A DNA stretch of 64,000 nucleotides from Pseudoalteromonas sp. MM1 (lineage in GTDB: Bacteria; Pseudomonadota; Gammaproteobacteria; Enterobacterales; Alteromonadaceae). The position numbers and the translations under genes were made by a program. The stretch spans positions 3,410,001-3,474,000 of the forward strand of contig NZ_AP027922.1 of assembly GCF_030296835.1 (NCBI RefSeq). The letters are read 5' to 3'. Of this stretch, positions 44,847 to 54,311 are shown one piece after another (the stretch's first letter is position 1; every line of letters begins with the position of its first letter). Below the pieces are notes generated by a model. It searched no databases, had not been told where the DNA came from, and was given only the letters and a program-made list of their open reading frames with translations.

Positions 44847-45155
44847 TTATACTTTAATATCGATTAGTGTACCAAGCACTTCATCAGCAGTTTGAATTGA
44901 TTGCGTGTTTGCCTTGGCATTAAACTCTTCAACTTTTAAATTAACAAGCGCTTCGTCAACCCGAGCGGGCTGTGCAACAGGCGCTGTAACTGCTTCTTCA
45001 GGTCGCGCAGCTGTTAACTGGCGCTGTTGGGCTAATTGCGTATCATCTTGCTCTTCAATGGTGGCACGGTTTATCTCTGCACTTGCTCGCTCTATACCTT
45101 GGCTTGCACGATTAAACCCTTCTACACCACTATTAAATACTGAACCAATAGCCAT
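44847..45155 (-). CDS. Short flagellar rod/hook-like protein
   Basis: A 102-residue protein. Its first 32 residues (MAIGSVFNSGVEGFNRASQG...) resemble the N-terminal helix of rod and hook proteins, and its end (EALVNLKVEEFNAKANTQSI, QTADEVLGTLIDIKV) resembles their C-terminal helix (typically LVNMIVAQRAYEAN, QTADEMLGTLLDI). The centre that would form the outer domain is missing, replaced by a Gln/Glu/Ala-rich linker. No other flagellar gene is adjacent. It precedes the SprA-related gene. Confidence 0.75.
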   Translation of the reverse strand: MAIGSVFNSGVEGFNRASQGIERASAEINRATIEEQDDTQLAQQRQLTAARPEEAVTAPVAQPARVDEALVNLKVEEFNAKANTQSIQTADEVLGTLIDIKV

Positions 45156-45244
45156 GCTGTACCTCCAAAAAATAAATATTGCTTAATTATCGCTCACTTT
45201 ATGGGCAAAATAAAGCTTTAAACAGTAGCTTTCTTTAGGCTATT

Positions 45245-45982
45245 TTAAAGCATTGATTTAACGGCAGATAAAAACTCTTTTTTATGTGAAATAAACGGCG
45301 CATGCGAGGCTTTGTCTAATACTTCGTATTCAAACTCAGTATTTAGTGCTGCCATTTTATTGATTACTTTGTAAGGCACCAGCGCATCTAAACGGCCAAA
45401 TATCGCTTTTATGGGCACTGGGCAATGCGCAAACACATCACGTAAATCGTCATTTTGCAAAATATTTAAGCCGGTACTCAACGCCTCACTTTTAGGCGCG
45501 TTATACTGATTTAACAATTGCTTTAGCTGCTTTATATCATCGCGTGCCGACTCGCTACCCATAGCCTGAATAGCCAAAAACCGCTCGATGGTTTTTTCTC
45601 GATGATTAATTAACTGCTCTTTAAATTGCTCAAGCACACTGGCTTTTATTCCAGGCCAATTATGCTGCTCAGCAAAAAACGGGGTTGAAGCGACTAAAAT
45701 GACTTTTGAAACTTTTTCAGGCCAATGCTTTGCAATATACAATGCAAATAAGCCCCCTAGCGACCAGCCCATAACAATAGAGTCAGGGCTAAGCTGCTCA
45801 CTTACGATTTCAGCTGCGTCGTGTAAATTATAAGGACTTGGGCAGCTACTGCTATTGCCAAAACCTGGCAGGTCTATACTGCGCACAGGCCCACTGTGTA
45901 AAAACGCCAGCTCTGGCTGCACTAACTGCCATACGCCCTGATTCATTCCCCAACCATGTAATAACACTAACTCGCTTTGCAT
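45245..45982 (-). CDS. bioH: Pimeloyl-ACP methyl ester carboxylesterase BioH
   Basis: BioH removes the methyl group that disguises pimeloyl-ACP, ending the first phase of biotin synthesis. The 245-residue alpha/beta hydrolase has the nucleophile Ser in MGWSLGG (about 71-77), Asp in GRLDALVP and His in KASHAPF, and starts LVLLHGWGMNQGVW. The neighbour on the other strand is comF, as in E. coli (bioH-gntX). A short divergent region of 73 bases lies between. Confidence 0.93.
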   Translation of the reverse strand: MQSELVLLHGWGMNQGVWQLVQPELAFLHSGPVRSIDLPGFGNSSSCPSPYNLHDAAEIVSEQLSPDSIVMGWSLGGLFALYIAKHWPEKVSKVILVASTPFFAEQHNWPGIKASVLEQFKEQLINHREKTIERFLAIQAMGSESARDDIKQLKQLLNQYNAPKSEALSTGLNILQNDDLRDVFAHCPVPIKAIFGRLDALVPYKVINKMAALNTEFEYEVLDKASHAPFISHKKEFLSAVKSML

Positions 45983-46055
45983 ATTTGCCTAACCTTAACC
46001 ACACTTTGTCACATCATAGCGCTTACATAGACGAAAGCAACGCAAGGGGTTACCA

Positions 46056-46733
46056 ATGCAACATACATTTTTTAATTGGTTATTTCCCTCTTATTGCGTG
46101 CAATGCCAAGGAGTGGTTAGTGCTCAAGAGGGATTGTGCGAATATTGCTTGGCAGATTTAAGCGTGTTTGATTTAAATAAGCACAGCAATTTATTGCACC
46201 GCCCTGATATAGTGGACATGTTTCCGCATTGCGAATTTGATAAGCTCTTTGCCTGCGCTTTTTATCAACCCCCTTTTGAACACTGGCTTAAACGGCTCAA
46301 ATTTAATAATCAAATTCACTATAAAAAAGCACTGCAACAAGTAATTAATATGCAATTAGATGTGTTTTTTGAAAATTTTACGACTCAGCCCGACATAGCG
46401 ATTATTTTACCTTTGCACCGAGGACGCTTTTTAACACGAGGGTTTAATCAGGTAAGCCAAGTATGGCAATCATGTTTGGCAAAACATGTTTGTATAAGTA
46501 ATGCGTTAATACGAAATAAAGCCACACAAGCACAGTCAAAACTATCAAGAGCTAAACGGATTAAAAATGTAAAAAATGCCTTTGTATGCACACAAGATAT
46601 GAGCGGTAAAACGGTGATTATTGTAGATGATGTAATGACCACAGGTGCAACGCTTAACGCTGCTACACAAGTATTAAAGCAAGCGGGCGCTAAACAAGTG
46701 TGGGCTTTTGCTACCTGTTTAACGCCACTTTAA
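46056..46733 (+). CDS. ComF family phosphoribosyltransferase-like protein (GntX/ComFC)
   Basis: A 225-residue protein. The N-terminal zinc finger has CVQC (about 14-17) and CEYC (about 29-32), followed by a phosphoribosyltransferase domain whose PRPP loop is VIIVDDVMTTGATLN (about 188-202). Homologues take part in DNA uptake for competence or in use of DNA as a nutrient. It is divergent from bioH. Confidence 0.92.
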   Translation: MQHTFFNWLFPSYCVQCQGVVSAQEGLCEYCLADLSVFDLNKHSNLLHRPDIVDMFPHCEFDKLFACAFYQPPFEHWLKRLKFNNQIHYKKALQQVINMQLDVFFENFTTQPDIAIILPLHRGRFLTRGFNQVSQVWQSCLAKHVCISNALIRNKATQAQSKLSRAKRIKNVKNAFVCTQDMSGKTVIIVDDVMTTGATLNAATQVLKQAGAKQVWAFATCLTPL

Positions 46734-46741
46734 AGGTGTCG

Positions 46742-49297
46742 TTAATCACCTCTTACTCTAAATGTGTGACCAAAAAATAAAGCATTACTGAGTAATCGGC
46801 TTGTGCCGTACCAGTATCCTCTAAATACGGGGTTATCAGTCATAGCAATAACACTGCCACGCCCGTATGAGTGGGCAATCATGGCTGCTGCACCGGCAAT
46901 TTGCTGCTCATTTACGCCATCAGTAAACCCTGCTAGTAGTGGTTTTTGTGGGTAAGTGAGTATGTTTACAAACGGTGCATCTGATTTTTCTAATAACCAA
47001 GTGCTATTTTTAAATACCGGCAATGTTTCGCGATTAAGCGAAAATGTGAGTGGATGCGTGGTGTCCACATCGGTATTAAAAATAGCGCCGGCTATGCGTT
47101 GTCGCCCTGATAAATGGTCTTTATCTGCGTAATTTAGCCCTTGAGTATTAAAAGCGCTGGCTACATCTTGTCTAGATAAATAATTAGCTTTAAGTAATTG
47201 CTGATCAGCTAAAAATTTAGCACCGCCTTTGTGGCCCCAAATTACGCCGCCTTTTCTTACCCAGCTTTTAATGGCAACTTTATCGCTATCAGGTAAGCCC
47301 GAGTAATTGCCATTCGCTAGTACAATGTGACTGTAATTATTTAAGTCTAGGCTACCTAAACGCTCCATTTCTACTATGGTCGGAGAAATATCGACAAAAC
47401 GGTCTAGGTAATACCATACTTCACCCGCTTCGTATTGGCTTACGCCTTTACCGCCCACAAGCAGTACTTTTGGCTCGTTTAATACCGCCATGGTGCGCGA
47501 CCCTAAGTCGGCACCCTTACTTGTAAGGCCTGTAGTAATAGGCTTTATTGCAATACCAAATTGGGTTTGCGCATCGTTTAAAATAGCCACCCAATCAGGG
47601 TTCGTTTGCAGCCCTGCAGGGATAATAATACTGCCAGGTGCAAAGTCTATTTCTGTGGTACTGCTTTTAGCTGTTAAGGCGCTTAACGCTACACGTGCTT
47701 TAATACCTTGCTTTAGCAAGTTATTTAGCATTTTAGGCGCTAAGTAATCGTCCCAAGCAAAGCCAAATGCATAGCTTTGCTTTAACGCAGCAAATGATGG
47801 TTTAACGGCTTTTTGCCACGCAGTACTGGCTACTTCTAAGCCCCAACTACTTTTTACCTGTGCAAACTCTAAATTAAAAGCATGGGCGAGTGTCCAGCCC
47901 GACACATCGTAAAATGTGTTGTCGGCAAAGCTTTTTTGCTCGCTAAAAATGGCTTTTACTAAACGAAACTGTGGCTGAGCTAACGGCACAAAATAACTCT
48001 GGGTACTAAAGTTTTTGCCATTGGCTTTTAGCGTTTTGGTAAGTGGGTAAGCATTTATTTGATGCTGCTTTAGTAGGTTTAAAAATAGTTTGATTCGGGT
48101 ACTGTCTTTCGCGCCTTCCACTACGTAACCTTCAAAGCTTTCATCATGTGCTAAATCAACGGCTTGGTTATAAAATTTTGCCTGATAGGTTAATAGCGCC
48201 TCGCGGTTATCTACCGCGGCTTTAAAGGTTGATAGGCTTGTTAATAACTGATTTTTAATAGTAAAAGGAAAGGTAAGCGTACCGTTTATGGTGTCTTGTA
48301 CATGCCCACGTGAGCTGGCTTGCTCAAATAAAATACCTATACCGCCGTTTACATCGGGGTAGGTTGACCCCTTGCCGTAATAAAAGTCATCAAAGCTTTC
48401 TTCGGTAAAATAAAGGGCATTATTTTTATCTAAGGTTTTAGCATGGTAATTGGCTATGGCTTTAGTAAGCGTTACGTTTTCATCTGGGGTAATTGGGTGC
48501 TTGCGACTAGCAATACCAGGTTGAAAAAAATAGCTGCTGTTTGGCCCCATTTCATGAAAGTCGGTAAGAATATTTGGCTTCCATTGATGAAATTTAGCAA
48601 TGCGTGCACGCGACTCTGGGTGTTGTAACAATAACCAATCGCGGTTTAAATCAAACCAATAGTGATTTGTACGGCTACTTGGCCAGCTTTCTACGTGCTC
48701 ACGCGTTTTAGGGTCGCTTGATAAGTTCATCCCCCGATTACTATTAGCCCAATTGGCAAAGCGAGCCAAGCCATCGGGGTTCAGTGAAGGGTCGAGCAAA
48801 ATAATGGTATTATTTAACAGCTTTTCTATTTCTGGGCCTTGCGCTGCAGCAAGGTAATACGCAACCAATAAAGCGGCATTACTGCCTGACGACTCATTAC
48901 CGTGCACACTGTATCCCATCCAAACTACAGCAGGCTCAGTTTGTGTGTTTTTAGCTTGCTCACTGTTTGCTAAACGGGCTAAGTGCGCTTGGCGAATTTG
49001 CTCTAAATTAGCGAGCTTTTCAGCGCTACTAATACTTAGCATCACAAGCGGGCGTTGCTCGTGTGTGCGCCCTATTACTTCAAAATTTATGCGATCACTT
49101 TTTTGCGCTAGAATTTCCATGTAACGCACAAGTTGGTCGTGCCTTACATGCCACTCACCTACTTCGTAACCAAGTACGTCTTGTGGGGTGGGTATTGTTT
49201 TATCAAACTCTACATCTTGTTCAAAATAATACGAAAGTGGTTTTGCCATACTTGAAAAGCTAAGCATTGCCACCATTATAGTTACTATCCAGCGCAT
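46742..49297 (-). CDS. Secreted M14 family zinc carboxypeptidase
   Basis: About 851 residues with a Sec signal (MRWIVTIMVAMLSFSSMA). The M14 domain (about 45-350) has zinc ligands His and Glu in GYSVHGNESSG and His in LTDFHEMGPNSS, a Arg/Asn pair in WFDLNRDWL, and the general base Glu in GILFEQASSRG. The second half resembles a glutamine amidotransferase-like domain. The frame extends 132 bases upstream but the start at 49297 puts the signal first and clears the nfuA promoter region. It is convergent with comF by nine bases. Confidence 0.92.
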   Translation of the reverse strand: MRWIVTIMVAMLSFSSMAKPLSYYFEQDVEFDKTIPTPQDVLGYEVGEWHVRHDQLVRYMEILAQKSDRINFEVIGRTHEQRPLVMLSISSAEKLANLEQIRQAHLARLANSEQAKNTQTEPAVVWMGYSVHGNESSGSNAALLVAYYLAAAQGPEIEKLLNNTIILLDPSLNPDGLARFANWANSNRGMNLSSDPKTREHVESWPSSRTNHYWFDLNRDWLLLQHPESRARIAKFHQWKPNILTDFHEMGPNSSYFFQPGIASRKHPITPDENVTLTKAIANYHAKTLDKNNALYFTEESFDDFYYGKGSTYPDVNGGIGILFEQASSRGHVQDTINGTLTFPFTIKNQLLTSLSTFKAAVDNREALLTYQAKFYNQAVDLAHDESFEGYVVEGAKDSTRIKLFLNLLKQHQINAYPLTKTLKANGKNFSTQSYFVPLAQPQFRLVKAIFSEQKSFADNTFYDVSGWTLAHAFNLEFAQVKSSWGLEVASTAWQKAVKPSFAALKQSYAFGFAWDDYLAPKMLNNLLKQGIKARVALSALTAKSSTTEIDFAPGSIIIPAGLQTNPDWVAILNDAQTQFGIAIKPITTGLTSKGADLGSRTMAVLNEPKVLLVGGKGVSQYEAGEVWYYLDRFVDISPTIVEMERLGSLDLNNYSHIVLANGNYSGLPDSDKVAIKSWVRKGGVIWGHKGGAKFLADQQLLKANYLSRQDVASAFNTQGLNYADKDHLSGRQRIAGAIFNTDVDTTHPLTFSLNRETLPVFKNSTWLLEKSDAPFVNILTYPQKPLLAGFTDGVNEQQIAGAAAMIAHSYGRGSVIAMTDNPVFRGYWYGTSRLLSNALFFGHTFRVRGD

Positions 49298-49408
49298 ATA
49301 AATCACTCTAAAAATGTTTGTTATTTGCACGCTAGCATTGCTTAAAATAGATGCCAACTTTTTACGCTCAACACTAGCCGCAACACGATGAGCGGAGTAT
49401 GATATGCA

Positions 49409-49433
49409 GTATCCGAGTAATTTAGTCAAGTAT
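49409..49433 (+). promoter_or_regulatory. IscR type 1-like binding site upstream of nfuA
   Basis: Bases 49409-49433 match the E. coli type 1 consensus (ATASYYGACT-RWWWY-AGTCRRSTAT) at 22 of 25 positions. The right half AGTCAAGTAT is perfect. It lies ten bases before the nfuA start codon and just after a TATGAT (49398-49403) that may be the -10. Confidence 0.65.
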
Positions 49434-49443
49434 AGACGGTTTT

Positions 49444-50019
49444 ATGATTTCTATTTCCGAAACAGCACAAGCGCATTTTGCTAAACTTTTAGCAGATCAA
49501 GCACAACAAACTAATATTCGTGTGTTTGTTGTAAACCCTGGTACATCACAAGCGGAATGTGGTGTTTCTTATTGCCCAGAAGACGCCGTAGAAGACAGCG
49601 ATATTCGTCTTAACTTTAATGGTTTTGATGCCGTAGTAGATACAGAAAGCGCTCCTTTTTTAGAAGAAGCTGAAATTGATTTTGTTACCGACAAAATGGG
49701 CACTCAGCTAACGTTAAAAGCGCCTAATGCAAAGGCACGTAAACTAGGCGATAACGCATCGCTAAATGAGCGTGTTCAACACATGCTAGAAACCGAAGTA
49801 AACCCACAGCTAGCTAACCACGGTGGTCAAGTAAGCCTAGTTGAAGTAACCGCTGAAGGTATTGCAGTACTTCAATTTGGTGGTGGTTGTAATGGGTGTT
49901 CTATGATCGATGTAACGCTTAAAGAAGGCATCGAGAAAGAAATGATTGCAAAGTTTGATGAAATCACCGGTGTTGCCGATATTACCGAGCACCAAGCGGG
50001 CGATCACTCTTATTATTAA
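49444..50019 (+). CDS. nfuA: Fe-S biogenesis protein NfuA
   Basis: NfuA carries a 4Fe-4S cluster between two chains and delivers it to client enzymes, mainly under stress. The 191-residue product has an N-terminal degenerate A-type domain (about 1-95) and a C-terminal Nfu domain whose cluster ligands are Cys149 and Cys152 in [11 protein letters not shown]. An IscR type 1-like box lies in its leader, so it is probably repressed when clusters are plentiful. A small membrane protein gene follows by six bases. Confidence 0.96.
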   Translation: MISISETAQAHFAKLLADQAQQTNIRVFVVNPGTSQAECGVSYCPEDAVEDSDIRLNFNGFDAVVDTESAPFLEEAEIDFVTDKMGTQLTLKAPNAKARKLGDNASLNERVQHMLETEVNPQLANHGGQVSLVEVTAEGIAVLQFGGGCNGCSMIDVTLKEGIEKEMIAKFDEITGVADITEHQAGDHSYY

Positions 50020-50025
50020 GCAATA

Positions 50026-50295
50026 ATGTTAAAGCCGCTTATTTATCGCTTAGGGAGCAACCCTAAGTTGAGTTTAACGCGCTTTTTTCGCGGCTTAGCA
50101 CTGTTTGTGCTAGCCGTGATATTTATTGCCCTTGGCTACTACACTCACTTTAGTTTGCAAATTATAGGTGTGGTAATTTTAATCCCGGCTTTATTTTTTG
50201 CTGCATGGGGTTATAGCGGTATTTTTGCCAATCGTTTCTCGCAAGTTTTAAAAGACATGGGGCCAAAAGATCACGACCCCGACCTCTGGAAATGA
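50026..50295 (+). CDS. Small membrane protein, unknown
   Basis: An 89-residue protein with two hydrophobic segments (about 24-41 and 45-65) and a hydrophilic tail ending DHDPDLWK. It follows nfuA by six bases and is likely co-transcribed. I do not recognise the family. Confidence 0.75.
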   Translation: MLKPLIYRLGSNPKLSLTRFFRGLALFVLAVIFIALGYYTHFSLQIIGVVILIPALFFAAWGYSGIFANRFSQVLKDMGPKDHDPDLWK

Positions 50296-50304
50296 CACGT
50301 TCGC

Positions 50305-51639
50305 TTAATCTAGCAGCTGATTAGTTGCTTTTAACTGAAAATACTTAATAATTAACGTAACGCCGCGCATAAGCATAAAGCAACTCATAGCCAGCCATAA
50401 TGCATTATTTTGCCACTCTATAAACACCCAAAACACCCCAAAAAAGCCAACAGCAGCTGAAAGAATCATACTATTACGCATATTTTTTGCCCGTGTAAGC
50501 CCTACAAATACGCCATCAAACAAAAAGCAGCTCATTGCTAACATAGGCAATGCTATTACCCACGGTAAGTAATTTGTCGCAGCTTCTATCACCTCGGGTA
50601 CATTGGTTAAAAGCTTAATTATAGCGCTGCCAAACACTGCAAAAAATACGCTGTATAGCACGCCAAAAAGCATCCCCCAAAACACACTTATTTTTACCCA
50701 CAATCTAATGTTATTAACGCTTTGCTGGCCTTTAGCTTGACCAACTTTGGCTTCGCTTGCATAGGCTATCCCATCAAGAGCAAAGCTTACTAACATTAAA
50801 AAGTTAAGTAACACAGCATTCGCTGCAAGCGTTGTTTCGCCTATGCGAGCGCCATAAAAGGTCATAAAGCTAAAGCACAATTGCAAAATTAATGAGCGGA
50901 TAAATATATCTCTATTTAAACTAAGTAGCTCTGTCATTTTGCTAATACTGAGCCAGTTTGGCACGCTTAGCGCCACGCCTTGCTTTTTAGCAAGCTTAAT
51001 CACTAGTAGCAACGCAAAAGCCAACGCGCTGTAATCTGCAATTAACGACGCCCACGCTGCTCCCGCTACTGCCCAGTCTAAATACACCACAAAGTATATA
51101 TCGAGCACTATGTTGGTAATATTGGTCACTAGCAGCAAGTAAAATGGCCCACGCCCATAATGTACGCCAAGCATCCACCCAAGCAGCACTAAATTACACA
51201 GTGCGGCAGGGGCACTAAATATACGAATACTAAAATACTGATATGCTTGCGCTAAAACCTCGCTATTTGCGCCTGACAAAAAAGCAATTGCTTGTTTTAT
51301 TAAAGGCGATAAAGCAATAAGCGCTAACGCTACACACACGGCAAGCAGTAAGCTGCGTTTTAAAAGCGCTGCCAACTGTGTTAAGTTATTTTGCCCGTAT
51401 GCTTGGGCTACCAACCCAGTGGTGCTCATACGTAAAAAACCGGCGAGCCAAAATAAAATAGAAATAACAGCTGAGCCAAGTGCGATGCCCGCTAAATAAT
51501 GTGCGCTACCTAAGTGGCCAATAACAGCGGTATCAACAATTCCTAACAGTGGGACAGTAATATTTGATAATATCATTGGACCCGCTAGCAACAGCAAGCT
51601 TTTATGGTGTGCCTTATTATGTTTAAGAAATTGTTTCAT
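50305..51639 (-). CDS. MATE family efflux transporter, DinF-like
   Basis: A 444-residue inner-membrane exporter with twelve hydrophobic segments. AGPMILSNITVPLLGIVDTAVIGHLGS (about 18-44) and FLRMSTTGLVAQAYG (about 67-81) are close to E. coli DinF. MATE pumps use sodium or proton gradients to expel cationic compounds. The start at 51639 gives the family N-terminus; there is no strong ribosome site. The first 21 bases overlap the divergent deacetylase gene. No lexA neighbour or LexA box was seen. Confidence 0.9.
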   Translation of the reverse strand: MKQFLKHNKAHHKSLLLLAGPMILSNITVPLLGIVDTAVIGHLGSAHYLAGIALGSAVISILFWLAGFLRMSTTGLVAQAYGQNNLTQLAALLKRSLLLAVCVALALIALSPLIKQAIAFLSGANSEVLAQAYQYFSIRIFSAPAALCNLVLLGWMLGVHYGRGPFYLLLVTNITNIVLDIYFVVYLDWAVAGAAWASLIADYSALAFALLLVIKLAKKQGVALSVPNWLSISKMTELLSLNRDIFIRSLILQLCFSFMTFYGARIGETTLAANAVLLNFLMLVSFALDGIAYASEAKVGQAKGQQSVNNIRLWVKISVFWGMLFGVLYSVFFAVFGSAIIKLLTNVPEVIEAATNYLPWVIALPMLAMSCFLFDGVFVGLTRAKNMRNSMILSAAVGFFGVFWVFIEWQNNALWLAMSCFMLMRGVTLIIKYFQLKATNQLLD

Positions 51640-52644
51640 TTAGTTTTAATTACTCTTATTGGTTTTTCAGTACGTGCTCATGCGGCAGTTATTTTACAGT
51701 ATCACCATGTAAGCGAAACCCTTCCAGCTGTAACCAGTGTAAGCGCAAATACCTTTACTAAGCATTTAAGTTACTTAAAAGAGCATAACTTTAATGTTAT
51801 TGCGCTAAATGAGCTAATAAGTGCTTTACAACAAGATAAAACCTTACCTGAGAAAACAGTCGCTATCACCTTTGATGATGGCTATAACAACAACTACGAA
51901 CAAGCAGCGCCTATTTTAGAAAAATTTGGTTACCCCTATACTATTTTTGTAAACCCTACGCTTATTGATGAAGGTAAAGGCTACGTAATGGGGTGGGAAA
52001 AGTTGAAAGAGCTCGCTGGCAAAGGTGCGTTAATTGCCAATCATACTACTCAGCATGACTACCTGCATATTAAGCTAAAAAATGAGAGCGATACACAGTG
52101 GCAAGCACGTATAAAACAAGATATTTTGCATTCTCAGCAACGTATTAAAGAAGAAATAGGCCATGACTATAAATACCTAGCTTACCCGTATGGTGAGTTT
52201 AATAACAAACTGCAAACGCTTGTAAAAGAGCTTGGCTTTATTGGTATAGGCCAACACTCAGGCGCGGTTAATAAAGATTCTAACTTTACCCGCTTACCGC
52301 GTTTTCCAGCCTCTGGCTTTTACAGTAAATTAGATACGTTAATTACAAAATTAAACTCTCGGGCGTTTAGTATTAAAAACCTAGATTACCAAGACAGTGT
52401 AACTTCACAAAACCCGCCAACGCTCAGCATTGAGTTTGAAATGGGTGATTTTCATAAAAGTCAGTTTGCATGTTATGTATCAAGTGTAGGGCAGGCTAAG
52501 TTAACCTGGATAAACGACACAACTGTAAAAATTGACTCCCCAAAGGCGCTAAATGAAGGTCGTTCACGCTTTAATTGTACCGCCCCTTCAATTAAGCACC
52601 CTGGTAGTTACTATTGGTTTTCGCAGCCGTGGGTGATCCAGTAG
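51619..52644 (+). CDS. Secreted polysaccharide deacetylase family protein
   Basis: About 341 residues with a signal peptide (MFKKLFHLVLITLIGFSVRA, cleavage after HA-A). The NodB domain (about 60-260) has the Asp pair in ITFDDGYNNNY and the metal ligands in NHTTQH. LAYPYGEF is a further family block. The C-terminal part (about 255-341) is a beta-rich domain. It would remove acetyl groups from an extracellular polysaccharide. ATG 51619 is chosen over ATG 51604 for the signal; both overlap the start of the MATE gene. Confidence 0.9.
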   Translation: MFKKLFHLVLITLIGFSVRAHAAVILQYHHVSETLPAVTSVSANTFTKHLSYLKEHNFNVIALNELISALQQDKTLPEKTVAITFDDGYNNNYEQAAPILEKFGYPYTIFVNPTLIDEGKGYVMGWEKLKELAGKGALIANHTTQHDYLHIKLKNESDTQWQARIKQDILHSQQRIKEEIGHDYKYLAYPYGEFNNKLQTLVKELGFIGIGQHSGAVNKDSNFTRLPRFPASGFYSKLDTLITKLNSRAFSIKNLDYQDSVTSQNPPTLSIEFEMGDFHKSQFACYVSSVGQAKLTWINDTTVKIDSPKALNEGRSRFNCTAPSIKHPGSYYWFSQPWVIQ

Positions 52645-52647
52645 CAA

Positions 52648-53679
52648 TTACACCTTTATAGCCTGATGCAATAAGCGCTGGGTTACTTTATCAAGCGCAA
52701 CAATTTCATGAGCGGCGCCTAAATCAACCGCCGCTTTGGGCATTCCCCACACCACAGAAGAAAACTCATCCTGTGCAATGGTGTAACCGCCAGCTTGTTT
52801 AATGCTAAGCAAGCCCTTTGCGCCATCGCTCCCCATACCGGTTAGTAGCGCTGCCACAATGTTTTTTGCGCCGCACTCAAGTAACGAGTTAAATAATACA
52901 TCTACCGCCGGTTTATGGCGGTTAACCGGCTCAGAATCTTCAAGCTCGCAATATAAACTTGCCCCTCTTTTTTTTATGCTTAAGTGCAGACCACCTGGGG
53001 CTATATAAGCCCACCCTGCAGTGAGCTTATCTCCGTGCTGCGCTTCTTTTACGTTAATTGCACAGGTGCGGTCCATACGCTGCGCAAACGAGGTACTAAA
53101 TACCGGAGGAATATGCTGGGTAATCACAATCGCAGGGCAATTGGTCGGCATTTTTATAAGCACTTCTTTTATTGCTTCTGTGCCCCCTGTTGAAGCCCCT
53201 ATCGCTATTACCTTGTTTAATAAAAATTGCGCATTGGTAGGTAAAGGTTCATTTTCGGTGCTTACCTTTTTAAAACTTCTTACCCTTGCACCTGCCGCCA
53301 CGCGCACTTTTTGCTGTACAACATATGCATACTGACTCATTTGCTGCTTAACATTCACGGTCGGCTTGGCAATAAAATCCACCGCACCTAGCTCAAGCGC
53401 TTCTAAGGTGATAGGCGAACCTTGCTGGGTTAATGTAGAAATCATCACAACGGGCATAGGTCTTAAGCGCATTAGGTTTCTTAAAAAGCTAATGCCGTCC
53501 ATTTTTGGCATTTCTACATCGAGGGTAAGCACATCTGGATTGAGCAATTTAATCATTTCTCGTGCTTGATAAGGGTCTTCAGCACAGCCAACAACCTCGA
53601 TATCGCTAGCCTGAGATAATATTTCGCTCAGCAAACGCCTTATCAGTGGTGAATCATCAATTATCAGAACTTTAACCAT
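52648..53679 (-). CDS. cheB: Chemotaxis glutamate methylesterase CheB
   Basis: A 343-residue response regulator and esterase/deamidase. The receiver (about 1-120) has DVLTLDVEMPKMDG; the esterase part has Ser in GASTGGTEA, His in TQHIPP and Asp in TGMGSDGA. It resets receptor methylation. AGGAG lies six bases before the start. It is the last gene of the chemosensory operon, nine bases after cheD. Confidence 0.96.
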   Translation of the reverse strand: MVKVLIIDDSPLIRRLLSEILSQASDIEVVGCAEDPYQAREMIKLLNPDVLTLDVEMPKMDGISFLRNLMRLRPMPVVMISTLTQQGSPITLEALELGAVDFIAKPTVNVKQQMSQYAYVVQQKVRVAAGARVRSFKKVSTENEPLPTNAQFLLNKVIAIGASTGGTEAIKEVLIKMPTNCPAIVITQHIPPVFSTSFAQRMDRTCAINVKEAQHGDKLTAGWAYIAPGGLHLSIKKRGASLYCELEDSEPVNRHKPAVDVLFNSLLECGAKNIVAALLTGMGSDGAKGLLSIKQAGGYTIAQDEFSSVVWGMPKAAVDLGAAHEIVALDKVTQRLLHQAIKV

Positions 53680-53687
53680 TACGGCTC

Positions 53688-54311
53688 CTAAAACAGCTCT
53701 ATGTTAGTCTCGGTGGCTTTATCTTGTTGCTTAAGGTTTTGCAGGTAGCGCACTTCGCGTTTTTCAATTGTGTTGTTGTGCAAATTCTTCAGTTTTTTTA
53801 CGTGGACTTTGCCCGTATGCGGATGAAAAAAAATTTTTCGAGGCCACGGCCCCCCCATATCTTGTGCAACAAGATTGAGCGACTCTTCCTGAATATAGGC
53901 ATTGGCAAAGCTAATATTACCTATCCCTATGTCGGTCATTGCACTAATTATTTTGCCGCCACCAAAGAGTTTTATTTTTAAATTTTTTCGCGCTGCACCA
54001 CCTTTGAGTACTTCGTTGATCAGGTATTCCATTGCCCAATTTCCGTAGCGGCAGCTCAAACTATGGGCACTGTTTAATTCTAGGCCTTTTTTTACCGGCA
54101 ACATAAAGTGGTTTACACCGCCTATACCGGCTTTTTCATCATAAACACACGCGGCGATGCACGACCCAAGTACCGTAGAAATAAGCTCATCATTTTTTGA
54201 GACATAAAATTCGCCGGGTAATATTTTTGCCACCACGCTTGTGCGTCCTGCATCCCAGTAACGTTTTATATGTTCAAACCCTGGCAGCACCGGCCTAAAC
54301 TGTGCGTGCAT
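53688..54311 (-). CDS. cheD: Chemoreceptor glutamine deamidase CheD
   Basis: A 207-residue enzyme that deamidates receptor glutamines. The catalytic Cys is in GSCIAACVYD (about 49-58) and the His in GVNHFMLP about 17 residues later. Thr in STVLGS is also conserved. It overlaps cheR by 17 bases and precedes cheB. Confidence 0.95.
   Translation of the reverse strand: MHAQFRPVLPGFEHIKRYWDAGRTSVVAKILPGEFYVSKNDELISTVLGSCIAACVYDEKAGIGGVNHFMLPVKKGLELNSAHSLSCRYGNWAMEYLINEVLKGGAARKNLKIKLFGGGKIISAMTDIGIGNISFANAYIQEESLNLVAQDMGGPWPRKIFFHPHTGKVHVKKLKNLHNNTIEKREVRYLQNLKQQDKATETNIELF

Noticed and set aside
45160..45235. Sigma28 (flagellar) promoter before the rod-like gene
   Set aside because: TAAAG and CGATAA-like pieces occur, but the spacing is wrong for a -35/-10 pair.
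49298..49429. N-terminal extension of the M14 peptidase
   Set aside because: The Sec signal begins at the ATG at 49297; the extension would bury it and cover the nfuA promoter region.
50305..51639. SOS control of the DinF-like gene
   Set aside because: No CTGT-N8-ACAG box was found near its start and lexA is not adjacent.
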